A DNA stretch of 13,470 nucleotides from Elusimicrobiota bacterium (GTDB lineage: Bacteria; Elusimicrobiota; Elusimicrobia; UBA1565), in the NCBI GenBank assembly GCA_003450735.1, contig DMEZ01000069.1:37686-51155 (forward strand), written 5' to 3'. The notes under the pieces are model-generated. The model did no database searches and had not been told where the DNA came from. It saw only the letters and a program-made list of their open reading frames with translations. Positions 6,154 through 12,966 of this stretch are shown here, piece after piece. Position numbers and translations under genes: made by a program. Each line of letters opens with the position of its first letter. Position 1 is the stretch's first letter.

Positions 6154-7688
6154 TCCGCGGCGAAGCGCCGTCGTTCCGCTTCCAGCGCCTTCCGGTCCAC
6201 CTCGCCGCGCTCGAGCGCGTCGGCGAGGGCTTCCTCGTCGCGGGGGCGCAGCAGACGGTATTCCAATGGCGCGATGGACTCCGGAGGGAAGGCTGAACGC
6301 CGCGCGAAGACGAGCGCCTTCGCGTCGAAGTGCAGCAGCGCCCAGTCCTTCCTGGGGAAGTACTCGATGAAGAAAGGCCGCCGGAACTCCCTTTGGCTCC
6401 CGTCCGGGTAGAGCCGGGTCATCGTCCGCATGAGCGGCGAGTTCTCCACCACGGCCGTCTCGATGCCGTAGCGGTCGAGGAAGCCGCCCCAACCCTCGGG
6501 CGTCCGGGCCGCCTCGGCGGCCTCGACGAAGAGCGGGTGGAACAAATAGCGCCCGTCCTGGAACACCTTGAGCTCGGGCCCGAACCGGAAGCCCAGCCAG
6601 CCGCCCCAGCCCCACTCGTTATAGAGGCGCTTGGCGAGCATGTCCGGATGCTTCTCCAGGAACGCGGCCGCTCGCGAAGGCCGATAGACGTCGTCGAAGA
6701 GCCGCCCGGGAGGAGCCGCCCAGAGCGCCAGCGCCGCACAGGAAGCGATCAGTCCCGCGCAGAGCCTCGGCCGCAGGATGGGAACGACCAGCGGCACGGC
6801 GAGGGCCGCGAAGTACGGGATGAAGCGGGCATGCAGCAGGGCGGCCAGGCCGAAAACTCCGGCCGCCAGCCACGCGCCGGTGGACGCCTTCTCCCGGCCG
6901 CGGATGAACGCCGCGGCCGCCGCGGCCATCAGCAGGAAGGCCGGCCAGTGCACGAGGCGCCCCGGCCTCATGGGGCCCCATTCCTGGATGAGCCGGGCGA
7001 TGGCCGCGCCCTCCGCGGCGTGGGAGACCAGCAGGCTGTAGAGGCCGAGCCCGTAGGGATTGAGCAGGGTCCCAGCCAGGCCCGCGAGGGCGGCCGATAA
7101 GAGGAGCAGAGCCCGGCCGCCGCGTCGATCCAAGGCCTCCCCCGCCGCGTGCAGCAGCAGGAGGAGCAGCCCCGCCGCGAAGCCGGCGTGCAGGTTGGCC
7201 CAAAGGGCGAACAAGGCCGCCGTCCCGAAGAGCAGGCCCCGGCCCGCGCCGCGCAGGCGCCGCACGCCGAGCAGGAGGACGAGGAAGGCTATGTTCGAGA
7301 AGAGCTCGACGCGCAGGTCGGCCCGAGGGATCATGCAGGCGGCCCAGGCCGCCAGCCCCGCGGCGCGGCTCTCGACGGGAAGCTCCTCACCCAGCAGGCG
7401 CCAGAAAGCCCAGGCCGCCGCGGCGAAGAGAAGGGTCTTCAGGCCCCAGAGCCCGGCCAGGCCGCCGGCCTGCCAGGCTCCGTAGAAGACGGCCTGGGCG
7501 AGCCACTCGAAGTCCACCCAGGGCGCTCCCGCCATCGTGTGGGAGAGCCAGTCCGCCCGGGGGATGGCGAGGGTCTCGCGGAGGAAGCGCCCTGCCGAGA
7601 GGTGCCACCAGAGGTCGGGGTCGCGCACGGGGCCCAGCGCCGCGAGAGCGGCGACGGCGGCCGCGCAGAGCGCCCAGCCCTTCCTCAC
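6150..7688 (-). CDS. Multi-pass membrane protein, GT-C glycosyltransferase-like (paralogue B)
   Basis: The protein starts at a GTG (7688) that overlaps the upstream stop as GTGA, with GGAGGG at 7695-7700 (minus strand) 6 nt before it; it is 512 residues long. After a first membrane helix (about 5-20) comes the loop D23-P-D25-LWWHL, then a conserved block (PRADWLSHTMAG, then PWVDFEWL), many further hydrophobic helices, and a soluble C-terminal part with YNEWGWGGWLGFRFGPE and 'FQDGRYLF'. An acidic residue in the first outer loop followed by many helices is the layout of GT-C lipid-linked sugar transferases (PMT, ArnT type), but I cannot name a substrate. It is clearly paralogous to the gene just upstream. 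A possible role is cell-envelope glycosylation. The frame is open much further upstream, to 9305, but that part is only the antisense-phase shadow of paralogue A. Confidence 0.8.
   Translation of the reverse strand: MRKGWALCAAAVAALAALGPVRDPDLWWHLSAGRFLRETLAIPRADWLSHTMAGAPWVDFEWLAQAVFYGAWQAGGLAGLWGLKTLLFAAAAWAFWRLLGEELPVESRAAGLAAWAACMIPRADLRVELFSNIAFLVLLLGVRRLRGAGRGLLFGTAALFALWANLHAGFAAGLLLLLLHAAGEALDRRGGRALLLLSAALAGLAGTLLNPYGLGLYSLLVSHAAEGAAIARLIQEWGPMRPGRLVHWPAFLLMAAAAAAFIRGREKASTGAWLAAGVFGLAALLHARFIPYFAALAVPLVVPILRPRLCAGLIASCAALALWAAPPGRLFDDVYRPSRAAAFLEKHPDMLAKRLYNEWGWGGWLGFRFGPELKVFQDGRYLFHPLFVEAAEAARTPEGWGGFLDRYGIETAVVENSPLMRTMTRLYPDGSQREFRRPFFIEYFPRKDWALLHFDAKALVFARRSAFPPESIAPLEYRLLRPRDEEALADALERGEVDRKALEAERRRFAAD
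7501..7559. repeat. 59-bp block nearly identical to 9135-9193 (copy in paralogue B)
   Basis: 57 of 59 bases match the block at 9135-9193 in the neighbouring paralogue. The two mismatches lie side by side and change one codon (Ala to Lys). All third codon positions in between are the same, although the flanking DNA of the two genes differs at many synonymous sites. Confidence 0.85.
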
Positions 7689-9334
7689 GGCAGGCCCTCC
7701 AGCCAGGCGCGCGCCGCCGTCTCGTCGGCCTGAACGCCCGCTTCGCGCACGTAGCGCTCCACCTCGCCTTCGAGATCGGCGCGGCGGAGGGCCCCGTCTG
7801 CGAGCATGGCCGCGGCGGCCGTGAGGTCCTCCGGCCTGAACGCGGTGAACTCGCGCTCCTTGAGCCACACGGCGGGGACGGCGCTGCGCCGGACGAACAC
7901 CAGGCCCTGGGCATCCCAATAGACCAGCGCCCAATCCTTCCTGGGCATATAGAAAAGATAGAAGGGGCGCCAGAACGCGGTCTTCGTCTTGTCCTTGAGG
8001 GTCACGGTGACCTGGGTGAGCTGGCGCGTGCGCTCGAGGATGGCCGTCTCGATCCCATGGCTGTCCAGGAACGCCTGGAACGCTTCGGGCGTGCGCGTGG
8101 CCGCGTAGGTCGGGGCCAGCAGCCCGTGGAACAGGTAGCGGCCGTCCACGAACACCGGGTAGTCCGGCTCGAGCCGCCAGCCCAGGTAGCCCCCCCAGTG
8201 CCAGGGATTGAAGAGATTCTTCGCTCCCAGGACCGACCGCTCGGCCTCCAGGAAATGAGTCAGCTGGGCGGGCACGTAGCGTGGCGAAAAGGCCTGGAGC
8301 CGGTACGCGGCCGGGACGACCTTCCAAGCGAAGAAGGCGAGCTCCGCCGCGGCCGCGAGGGCCAGTAGGCCGTCCCGCCGCGGAAGGGGCGGCAGGGCCG
8401 CGGCCAGGACCGGCACGGCCACGCAGAGGAAGTAGACGGTGGTGCGGGTGTGTCCGGCCGCGGAGAGGGCGAAGAGCAGGAGGCCGGCCAGGTGCTCGCC
8501 CGGCACGTCCTTGGAGAGGAGCTGGCGCCTCAGCACCGCGAGGAACGAAGCGGCCAGGACCGCCCAGAAAGGCCAGAGCCAGCGCGCCTCGAGCGTGGGC
8601 TCCTGCCACTCCTGGATGTGAGCCTTGAGCTCGCCCAGAACGGCGGCGTGCTCCCAAAGCACCCGGTAGACCGCGAGACCGTAGGGGTTCAGGAGAGGCG
8701 CCGCCGCCGCGAGGAGCAGGCAGAGGACGAGAGAGCGCCGCCGATGCCGGAGGACGTCCCCCGCGGCGAAGATCCCGAGCAGGACGAGCCCGTAGAGAAA
8801 GCCCGCGTGCAGGTTCGCCCACAGGGTGAACAGGAGGACGCAGGCGGCCTTTTCGAGCGGCCCCGGCTCCGTGGCGCGCAGGCGGTGCGTCTCCAGGCGC
8901 AGCCAGAGCAGGAGGAAGAAGAGCACGGAGAAGTTCTCGGGCCGGAGGTCGTTGGCCGTCGAGAGTCCGAGCGCCCAGGCGAGCACGCCGGCGGCGCGAG
9001 CCTCCTGCGAAACGGCGGAGAGCGCCAGGGCCCGCCAGAGCAGGGCCGCCGCGGCCGAGAAGCAGGCCAGCTTGAGCAGCCAGAGGCCGCGGAAGCCCGC
9101 GGCCGACCAGGCTCCGTGCGCAAGGAGCTGGAAGAGCCACTCGAAGTCCACCCAGGGCTTTCCCGCCATCGTGTGGGAGAGCCAGTCCGCCCGCGGCAGG
9201 GAGCGGTGCTCGAGGATCCAGCGCGCGGCGCTGAGATGCCAGAAGATGTCGGGGTTGAGGATGGGGAGGCAGAAGCAGGCGGCCGCGCAGGCAAGCAGGC
9301 CCCACGCCGCGGTCCGGCGCGGTGCGGCGGGCAT
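7685..9334 (-). CDS. Multi-pass membrane protein, GT-C glycosyltransferase-like (paralogue A)
   Basis: This 549-residue membrane protein begins 10 nt after the rpmB stop and is probably co-transcribed with it. The ATG at 9334 has no strong ribosome site. Helix 1 spans about 9-26, then N27-P-D29-IFWHL, the shared PRADWLSHTMAG and PWVDFEWL block, then long alternating hydrophobic segments. A C-terminal soluble stretch carries NLFNPWHWGGYLGW, 'FVDGRYLFHGL', 'GIETAILER' and 'MPRKDWALVYWDAQGLVFVRR'. Each of these has a counterpart in paralogue B, so the two arose by tandem duplication. D29 sits where GT-C enzymes hold their catalytic acid, which is suggestive only. A polyprenyl-phosphate-sugar donor and an extracytoplasmic acceptor would be the expected chemistry if it is a GT-C enzyme. 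A non-enzymatic membrane protein remains possible. Confidence 0.8.
   Translation of the reverse strand: MPAAPRRTAAWGLLACAAACFCLPILNPDIFWHLSAARWILEHRSLPRADWLSHTMAGKPWVDFEWLFQLLAHGAWSAAGFRGLWLLKLACFSAAAALLWRALALSAVSQEARAAGVLAWALGLSTANDLRPENFSVLFFLLLWLRLETHRLRATEPGPLEKAACVLLFTLWANLHAGFLYGLVLLGIFAAGDVLRHRRRSLVLCLLLAAAAPLLNPYGLAVYRVLWEHAAVLGELKAHIQEWQEPTLEARWLWPFWAVLAASFLAVLRRQLLSKDVPGEHLAGLLLFALSAAGHTRTTVYFLCVAVPVLAAALPPLPRRDGLLALAAAAELAFFAWKVVPAAYRLQAFSPRYVPAQLTHFLEAERSVLGAKNLFNPWHWGGYLGWRLEPDYPVFVDGRYLFHGLLAPTYAATRTPEAFQAFLDSHGIETAILERTRQLTQVTVTLKDKTKTAFWRPFYLFYMPRKDWALVYWDAQGLVFVRRSAVPAVWLKEREFTAFRPEDLTAAAAMLADGALRRADLEGEVERYVREAGVQADETAARAWLEGLP
9135..9193. repeat. 59-bp block nearly identical to 7501-7559 (copy in paralogue A)
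   Basis: This is the partner copy of the block in paralogue B, in the same reading frame and orientation, about 1.6 kb away. It encodes the shared segment following the first outer loop. Confidence 0.85.
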
Positions 9335-9344
9335 GCCCGTCAGC

Positions 9345-9539
9345 TCAGCGGCTCGGACGGACGGCCCGGCCGGACTTGATGCAGCGCGAGCAGATGTAGG
9401 CCGTGCGGGTCCTGCCCGCGATGACCAGCTTCTGCTTCTGCAGGTTCGGCCGGAAGACGCGATTGGTGGCCCGGTTGGAGTGGCTGTAGCTCTTGCCGCT
9501 CACCGGCCCCTTGTCGCAGATGGAGCAACGATAGGCCAT
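9345..9539 (-). CDS. rpmB: 50S ribosomal protein L28, zinc-ribbon (C+) form
   Basis: This 64-residue protein matches L28 (bL28): it begins MAYRCSICDKGPVSGKSYSHS and continues through 'NRVFRPNLQK' and 'YICSRCIKSGRAVRP'. It holds two CxxC pairs, C5/C8 and C50/C53, the zinc-binding form of this protein, rather than the cysteine-free paralogue made under zinc limitation in some bacteria. It assembles into the large ribosomal subunit. The ATG is preceded by AGACGGACT, which holds no Shine-Dalgarno sequence, and by a -10-like hexamer only 9 nt away, so translation may begin on a leaderless or nearly leaderless mRNA. Downstream, 10 nt separate it from the first membrane protein gene. Confidence 0.95.
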   Translation of the reverse strand: MAYRCSICDKGPVSGKSYSHSNRATNRVFRPNLQKQKLVIAGRTRTAYICSRCIKSGRAVRPSR

Positions 9540-9548
9540 AGTCCGTCT

Positions 9549-9557
9549 ATGATACCA
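9549..9557 (-). promoter_or_regulatory. Candidate extended -10 promoter of rpmB
   Basis: On the minus strand the sequence reads TGGTATCAT, an extended -10 (TGn plus a TATAAT-like hexamer), ending 9 nt before the rpmB ATG. No good -35 lies 16-18 bp upstream, which is acceptable for extended -10 promoters. A start about 7 nt after the hexamer would leave almost no leader. Confidence 0.45.
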
Positions 9558-9606
9558 GTTTTCTTCGTCGGCGGCTACGGCCCGCTTCCCCCTCCCTCGC
9601 CTTGTT

Positions 9607-9615
9607 TGCTCTAAT
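9607..9615 (+). promoter_or_regulatory. Candidate extended -10 promoter of recG
   Basis: TGCTCTAAT fits an extended -10 (TGn plus TCTAAT) in otherwise GC-rich DNA. It ends 6 nt before the recG GTG, so transcription would begin at or next to the start codon. No convincing -35 is visible. It shares the 82-bp divergent region 9540-9621 with the rpmB promoter. Confidence 0.4.
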
Positions 9616-9621
9616 CCCGCC

Positions 9622-11715
9622 GTGGACCGCTCCCCGCTCGAGCGCCCCGTCCAGTTCCTCAAGGGCATCGGCCCCAAGCGAGCCGAGCTCCTCGGGCGCC
9701 TCGGCGTCGAGACGGTGGGCGAGCTGCTCGACCTCCACCCGCGCGCCTGGGAGGACCGCCGCGAGACGCCGCCGGACAGGCCGGCCGGCGAGGGCCCGGT
9801 CGTCGTCCGGGGCCGGGTGAGCGGGGTGCGCGAGGTCCGCGCGGGGATGAACCTGCTCCTCTTCATCGCCGACGTCCGCGCCGCGGGCGGCGAGCCCATC
9901 GAGGCGCTCTGGTTCAAGCGCCGCAGCCACCGCTACGACGTGTTCTCGACTTTGAAGCGGGAGGTCGCGGCCGGGGCCGACCTGTGGCTCATCGGCCGCA
10001 CCGAGCCGGGCCTGCTGCGCAGCCGCAAGCTCCAGGTCGACGAGGTCTACCGCCAGGACGACCCCAGGGCCGCCCTGCACGTGAACCGCCTCACCCCGCT
10101 CTACCCGCTGACGGAGGGCCTCTCCCAGCGCTTCCTGCGCGAGGCCCAGGCCCAGGCTCTGGAGGCGGCGGGGGCGTCCCTGCGGGAATCCCTGCCCCGC
10201 CGCCTGCTCCTCAAGCGCGGCCTGCTCGCCCTGCCGCAGGCCTTGCCGGCCCTGCACTTCCCGCGCTCGGCCGCCGAGCTCGAGGAAGCCCGGCGGCGGC
10301 TGGCCTACGAGGAGCTGCTGCTCCTCGAGCTCGCCTGGACGGACAAGCGCGCGACAACCAAGGCCCTGCGCAAGGGCTTCGGCTACGAGGTGAAGCGCAC
10401 CCTCCTCACCCCCCTGCGCGAGCGCCTCGGCTTCGAGTTCACCCGCGCGCAGAAGCGGGTCATCAACGAGATCTTCGAGGACCTGCGCTCCCCCGCGCCC
10501 ATGACGCGCCTGCTCCAGGGGGACGTGGGCTCGGGCAAGACGGTGGTGGCTTTGACCGCGCTCCTGCTCGCGGTGGAGAACGGCGCGCAGGGCGCGTTCA
10601 TGGCCCCCACGGAGATCCTGGCCGAACAGCACCTGTGGACCTTCTCCAAGTTCCTCGAAGGCCTGCCCGTGCGCCTGGCCCTTCTCAGCTCGCGCGTCAA
10701 GGCGGCCGAACGCCGGAAGGTCCTCGAGCGGGTCCAGGCCGGCGAGGTGGACATCGTCATCGGCACCCACGCGCTCCTCGAGGGGGACGTGCTCTTCCCC
10801 AAGCTGCGCCTCGCCGTCATCGACGAGCAGCACCGCTTCGGCGTGCGCCAGCGCATGACCTTGCGGACCAAGGGCCCCCTGATGGACCTGCTGCTCATGA
10901 CCGCCACCCCCATCCCCAGGACGCTGAGCCTCGCGCTCTACGGGGACCTGGACGTCTCGACCATCGACGAGATGCCCCCGGGGCGCCGCTACCCCTCCAC
11001 GAGCCACCTGCCCGAGGAGGACGCCTTCAGGATGGTCCGGGAGGAGGCGGCCGCCGGCCGGCAAGCCTACGTGGTCTATCCCATCATCCAGGAGTCGAGC
11101 CGCCTCGACCTCAAGGCGGCCATGGCGGAGTACGAGCGCATCCGCGCCAAGGTCTTCCCCGACCTGCGCGTGGCCCTGGTGCACGGGCGCATGCCGCCCA
11201 AGAAGAAGGGCGACGTCATGGAGGCCTTCGCGCGCGGGGAGTGGGACGTGCTCGTGGCGACCCCGGTCATCGAGGTCGGCGTGGACGTCCCCAACGCGAC
11301 GGTGATGGTCGTGCAGAACGCCGAGCGCTTCGGACTCTCCAGCCTGCATCAGCTCCGCGGCCGCATCGGGCGCGGGGTGGAGCGTTCGCACTGCTTCCTC
11401 GTCGCCCAGCCCGCCACGCCCCAGGCCCGCCGGCGCATCGCGACCCTCTGCGAGACGAGCGACGGCTTCCGCATCAGCGAGGAGGACTTGAAGCTGCGCG
11501 GCCCCGGCGACGCGCTGGGCGTCGAGCAGCACGGCGACATCGTGCTGAGGACCGCCGACCTCCAGCGCGACGCAGACCTCCTGGCCGACGCGCGCCTGGA
11601 CGCCGAGGAGCTTCTGCGCGAGGACCCGAAGCTGGCCGCGCAGGAGCAGCAGGGCCTGCGCCGCCTGCTGCGCCAGCGCTACGCCAAGAAGCTGGAGTCC
11701 ATCGACCTAGCCTGA
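9622..11715 (+). CDS. recG: ATP-dependent DNA helicase RecG
   Basis: RecG remodels stalled replication forks and branched DNA. The 697-residue protein has the full family layout. The N-terminal part contains a helix-hairpin-like 'LKGIGPKRAELLGRLGVETV' followed by the OB-fold wedge domain. The first helicase domain follows, with Walker A G300-DVGSGKT307, DEQH at 401-404 (DEQHRFGVRQR) and TATPIPRT. The second helicase domain has LVHGRMPPKKK, 'TPVIEVGVDVPNAT' and 'QLRGRIGRGVERS'. The GTG at 9622 is chosen because family similarity begins there and the next in-frame ATG, at 9847, would cut into the wedge domain. No Shine-Dalgarno sequence precedes it. It is divergent from rpmB and not obviously in an operon with the next gene, which is 103 bp away. 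Confidence 0.96.
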   Translation: MDRSPLERPVQFLKGIGPKRAELLGRLGVETVGELLDLHPRAWEDRRETPPDRPAGEGPVVVRGRVSGVREVRAGMNLLLFIADVRAAGGEPIEALWFKRRSHRYDVFSTLKREVAAGADLWLIGRTEPGLLRSRKLQVDEVYRQDDPRAALHVNRLTPLYPLTEGLSQRFLREAQAQALEAAGASLRESLPRRLLLKRGLLALPQALPALHFPRSAAELEEARRRLAYEELLLLELAWTDKRATTKALRKGFGYEVKRTLLTPLRERLGFEFTRAQKRVINEIFEDLRSPAPMTRLLQGDVGSGKTVVALTALLLAVENGAQGAFMAPTEILAEQHLWTFSKFLEGLPVRLALLSSRVKAAERRKVLERVQAGEVDIVIGTHALLEGDVLFPKLRLAVIDEQHRFGVRQRMTLRTKGPLMDLLLMTATPIPRTLSLALYGDLDVSTIDEMPPGRRYPSTSHLPEEDAFRMVREEAAAGRQAYVVYPIIQESSRLDLKAAMAEYERIRAKVFPDLRVALVHGRMPPKKKGDVMEAFARGEWDVLVATPVIEVGVDVPNATVMVVQNAERFGLSSLHQLRGRIGRGVERSHCFLVAQPATPQARRRIATLCETSDGFRISEEDLKLRGPGDALGVEQHGDIVLRTADLQRDADLLADARLDAEELLREDPKLAAQEQQGLRRLLRQRYAKKLESIDLA

Positions 11716-11800
11716 ACCGTTCGGGAGTCCCAGGACCGCTTGGGCCATATACCCGGGCCCCGCGTCCCTCTAGACCCATCCAGGCGCAGCGCGGACCCGC

Positions 11801-11806
11801 TATACT
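11801..11806 (+). promoter_or_regulatory. Candidate -10 element before the 59-residue peptide gene
   Basis: TATACT stands out in GC-rich sequence 12 nt before the ATG at 11819. No TTGACA-like hexamer lies 16-18 bp upstream and there is no TG extension, so support is limited to the hexamer and its position. The 103-bp gap from 11716 holds nothing else clear. Confidence 0.35.
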
Positions 11807-11818
11807 CTTGATGACGAT

Positions 11819-11998
11819 ATGAAACGCTATTCGATCTTCTGGATCATCCTCCTCTTCATCGCCCTCGTCATCGGGCCCGCCCTGATCCTGGAGGGCCCGC
11901 GCCGCCTGGAGCCGGGGGATGGCTCGCTGCGCATCTCCATCGCCTCCGAGCGCCTGCTCGACGCCCCGAACTCGGGGACGCAGGCCCCGGTCCGCTGA
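11819..11998 (+). CDS. Small single-pass membrane protein, 59 residues, function unknown
   Basis: An ATG at 11819 opens a 59-codon frame ending with TGA at 11996-11998. The product begins MKRYSIFWIILLFIALVIG, a positively charged start followed by one hydrophobic helix (about 5-24), then a polar, Pro- and Gly-containing tail of about 35 residues with a short amphipathic-looking LRISIASERLL. It could be a signal anchor with the tail outside the cytoplasm. No cysteine lipobox or cleavage site is obvious. I recognise no family. Codon use is G/C-ending like its neighbours, and the candidate -10 at 11801 and the absence of another frame support a real gene. A three-codon frame (ATG at 11811) ends in a TGA that overlaps this ATG. 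Confidence 0.6.
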   Translation: MKRYSIFWIILLFIALVIGPALILEGPRRLEPGDGSLRISIASERLLDAPNSGTQAPVR

Positions 11999-12001
11999 GC
12001 C

Positions 12002-12030
12002 TGGACAATCCTTCTTCGACCCTTTATACT
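12002..12030 (+). promoter_or_regulatory. Strong sigma70-like promoter of the TPR-like secreted protein gene
   Basis: TGGACA (12002-12007) and TATACT (12025-12030) are separated by 17 bp, five of six matches each to the -35 and -10 consensus with ideal spacing. The ATG at 12040 follows the -10 by 9 nt. Transcription from the usual position, about 7 nt downstream, would begin at 12037, nearly at the start codon. An AGGA at 12031-12034 resembles a ribosome site but would then not be in the mRNA. Confidence 0.6.
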
Positions 12031-12039
12031 AGGACGGCC

Positions 12040-12927
12040 ATGTCCTTAGGCCTTCTGCTCCTTTTCCTTGCAAACCCGGCCTGGGCGGCCACTCCCAAGT
12101 TCGCCGCCAGCGGCGGCACTGCCGTTCCTCCGCAGGCCCACGACGAATTCTCCTTCCTGGGCTGGGGCGACTCCTGCTCGGCCGCCCTGAGCCACGTGCG
12201 CTACCCGCCCGCGGAGGAAAGGCATCAGGACGAGCCCAAGTCCTGGCGCATCGGCACGATGACCATCCCCCCTTCCTCAGCCCAGCCGAAAGGAGAGTGG
12301 GACCTCGAATCGCGCAAGGAGCCCTACTGGAGCACCGAGCGGTTTCAGAAAGTCGCCGCCGCCCTGCGCAAGACCTTCAAGACCGCGGGCTACGCCGAGA
12401 ACATCCGCCTCGCCCCGGTCGCGCCCAGGCCGGGTCTCGCCGAGCTGCTGACGACCACCGCCCCCTTCAGGACGGACACCAAGGTGAGATGGCCCCCCGC
12501 CTCCTTCCGCCTGAGCCGCGTGCATTACCATCCGCTGGGCCTCTGCGCCATGCTGGTCTTCTCCCAGGGCGCGCCTGGCGCGCAGGAGTTCCGGTACAGC
12601 CTCATCCGCCTGCTCAACCCGGGCGTGCGCCTCGACCGGGCGGAGGGGCACTCGGTCAACGGCCGTCTGCTCTACGACAAGTCCTCCGACCCCGAGGGAG
12701 GGGAGGAGGAGCTCGCCATCGCCTCCCGGACGGACCCGAAGTCGGCCTCGGCGCGATTCGAGCACGCCCTCCTGCTGTCGGTGACCGGGCGCTTCGACGA
12801 GGCGGTCGCCGAGCTCGAGGCCGCCGTGCGGCTCGACAAGAGCTGCCGGAAGAAGGCGAAGAAGGCCATCGAGTTCGACAACCTCCGCTACGATAAGCGC
12901 TTCATCAAGATCGTCGGGGACGACTGA
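12040..12927 (+). CDS. Secreted protein of unknown function with a C-terminal TPR-like unit
   Basis: The 295-residue product starts with a short Sec signal peptide (hydrophobic residues 3-11, probable cleavage after NPAWA at about 16), so it should be periplasmic or exported. I recognise no family for the middle part (about 20-225), which has polar, aromatic-rich stretches such as 'DEFSFLGWGDSC' and 'SFRLSRVHYHPLGLCAMLVF'. Residues about 235-267 (ARFEHALLLSVTGRFDEAV and on to 'AAVRLD') fit one tetratricopeptide-like helical pair, a protein-binding element, followed by a basic KK-rich end. C47 and C171 are the main cysteines besides C8x-type C-terminal C275; pairing is unknown. It has its own well-formed promoter and is followed after 39 nt by another secreted-protein gene, so it is probably a single-gene unit. 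Confidence 0.75.
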   Translation: MSLGLLLLFLANPAWAATPKFAASGGTAVPPQAHDEFSFLGWGDSCSAALSHVRYPPAEERHQDEPKSWRIGTMTIPPSSAQPKGEWDLESRKEPYWSTERFQKVAAALRKTFKTAGYAENIRLAPVAPRPGLAELLTTTAPFRTDTKVRWPPASFRLSRVHYHPLGLCAMLVFSQGAPGAQEFRYSLIRLLNPGVRLDRAEGHSVNGRLLYDKSSDPEGGEEELAIASRTDPKSASARFEHALLLSVTGRFDEAVAELEAAVRLDKSCRKKAKKAIEFDNLRYDKRFIKIVGDD

Positions 12928-12930
12928 CCC

Positions 12931-12959
12931 TTGCGTTTTCCCCGGCCGGCAGGCATACT
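12931..12959 (+). promoter_or_regulatory. Candidate promoter of the right-edge secreted protein gene
   Basis: TTGCGT (12931-12936) and CATACT (12954-12959) are 17 bp apart, and the ATG at 12967 is 7 nt beyond the -10. No Shine-Dalgarno sequence precedes the ATG (TATTTAAG). The spacing suits sigma70, and the position again predicts a leaderless mRNA. Confidence 0.45.
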
Positions 12960-12966
12960 ATTTAAG

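Noticed and set aside
6141..6170. Hairpin at the convergent stop codons (CGCCG/CGGCG and CGGCG/CGCCG pairings)
   Set aside because: The stems are short, mutually exclusive and not followed by T-runs on either strand. Such pairings are common by chance in this base composition.
6150..9305. A single 1051-residue minus-strand protein spanning both membrane protein genes
   Set aside because: Only the part from the GTG at 7688 resembles a protein (paralogue B). The upstream half is an Arg/Pro/Gly-rich shadow read out of frame through paralogue A, which has its own clear frame.
11742..11760. Possible rho-independent terminator after recG (GGGCC and GGCCC arms, 9-nt loop)
   Set aside because: The stem is only 5 bp and is followed by CGCGTCCCTC, not a T-run, so it does not qualify as an intrinsic terminator.
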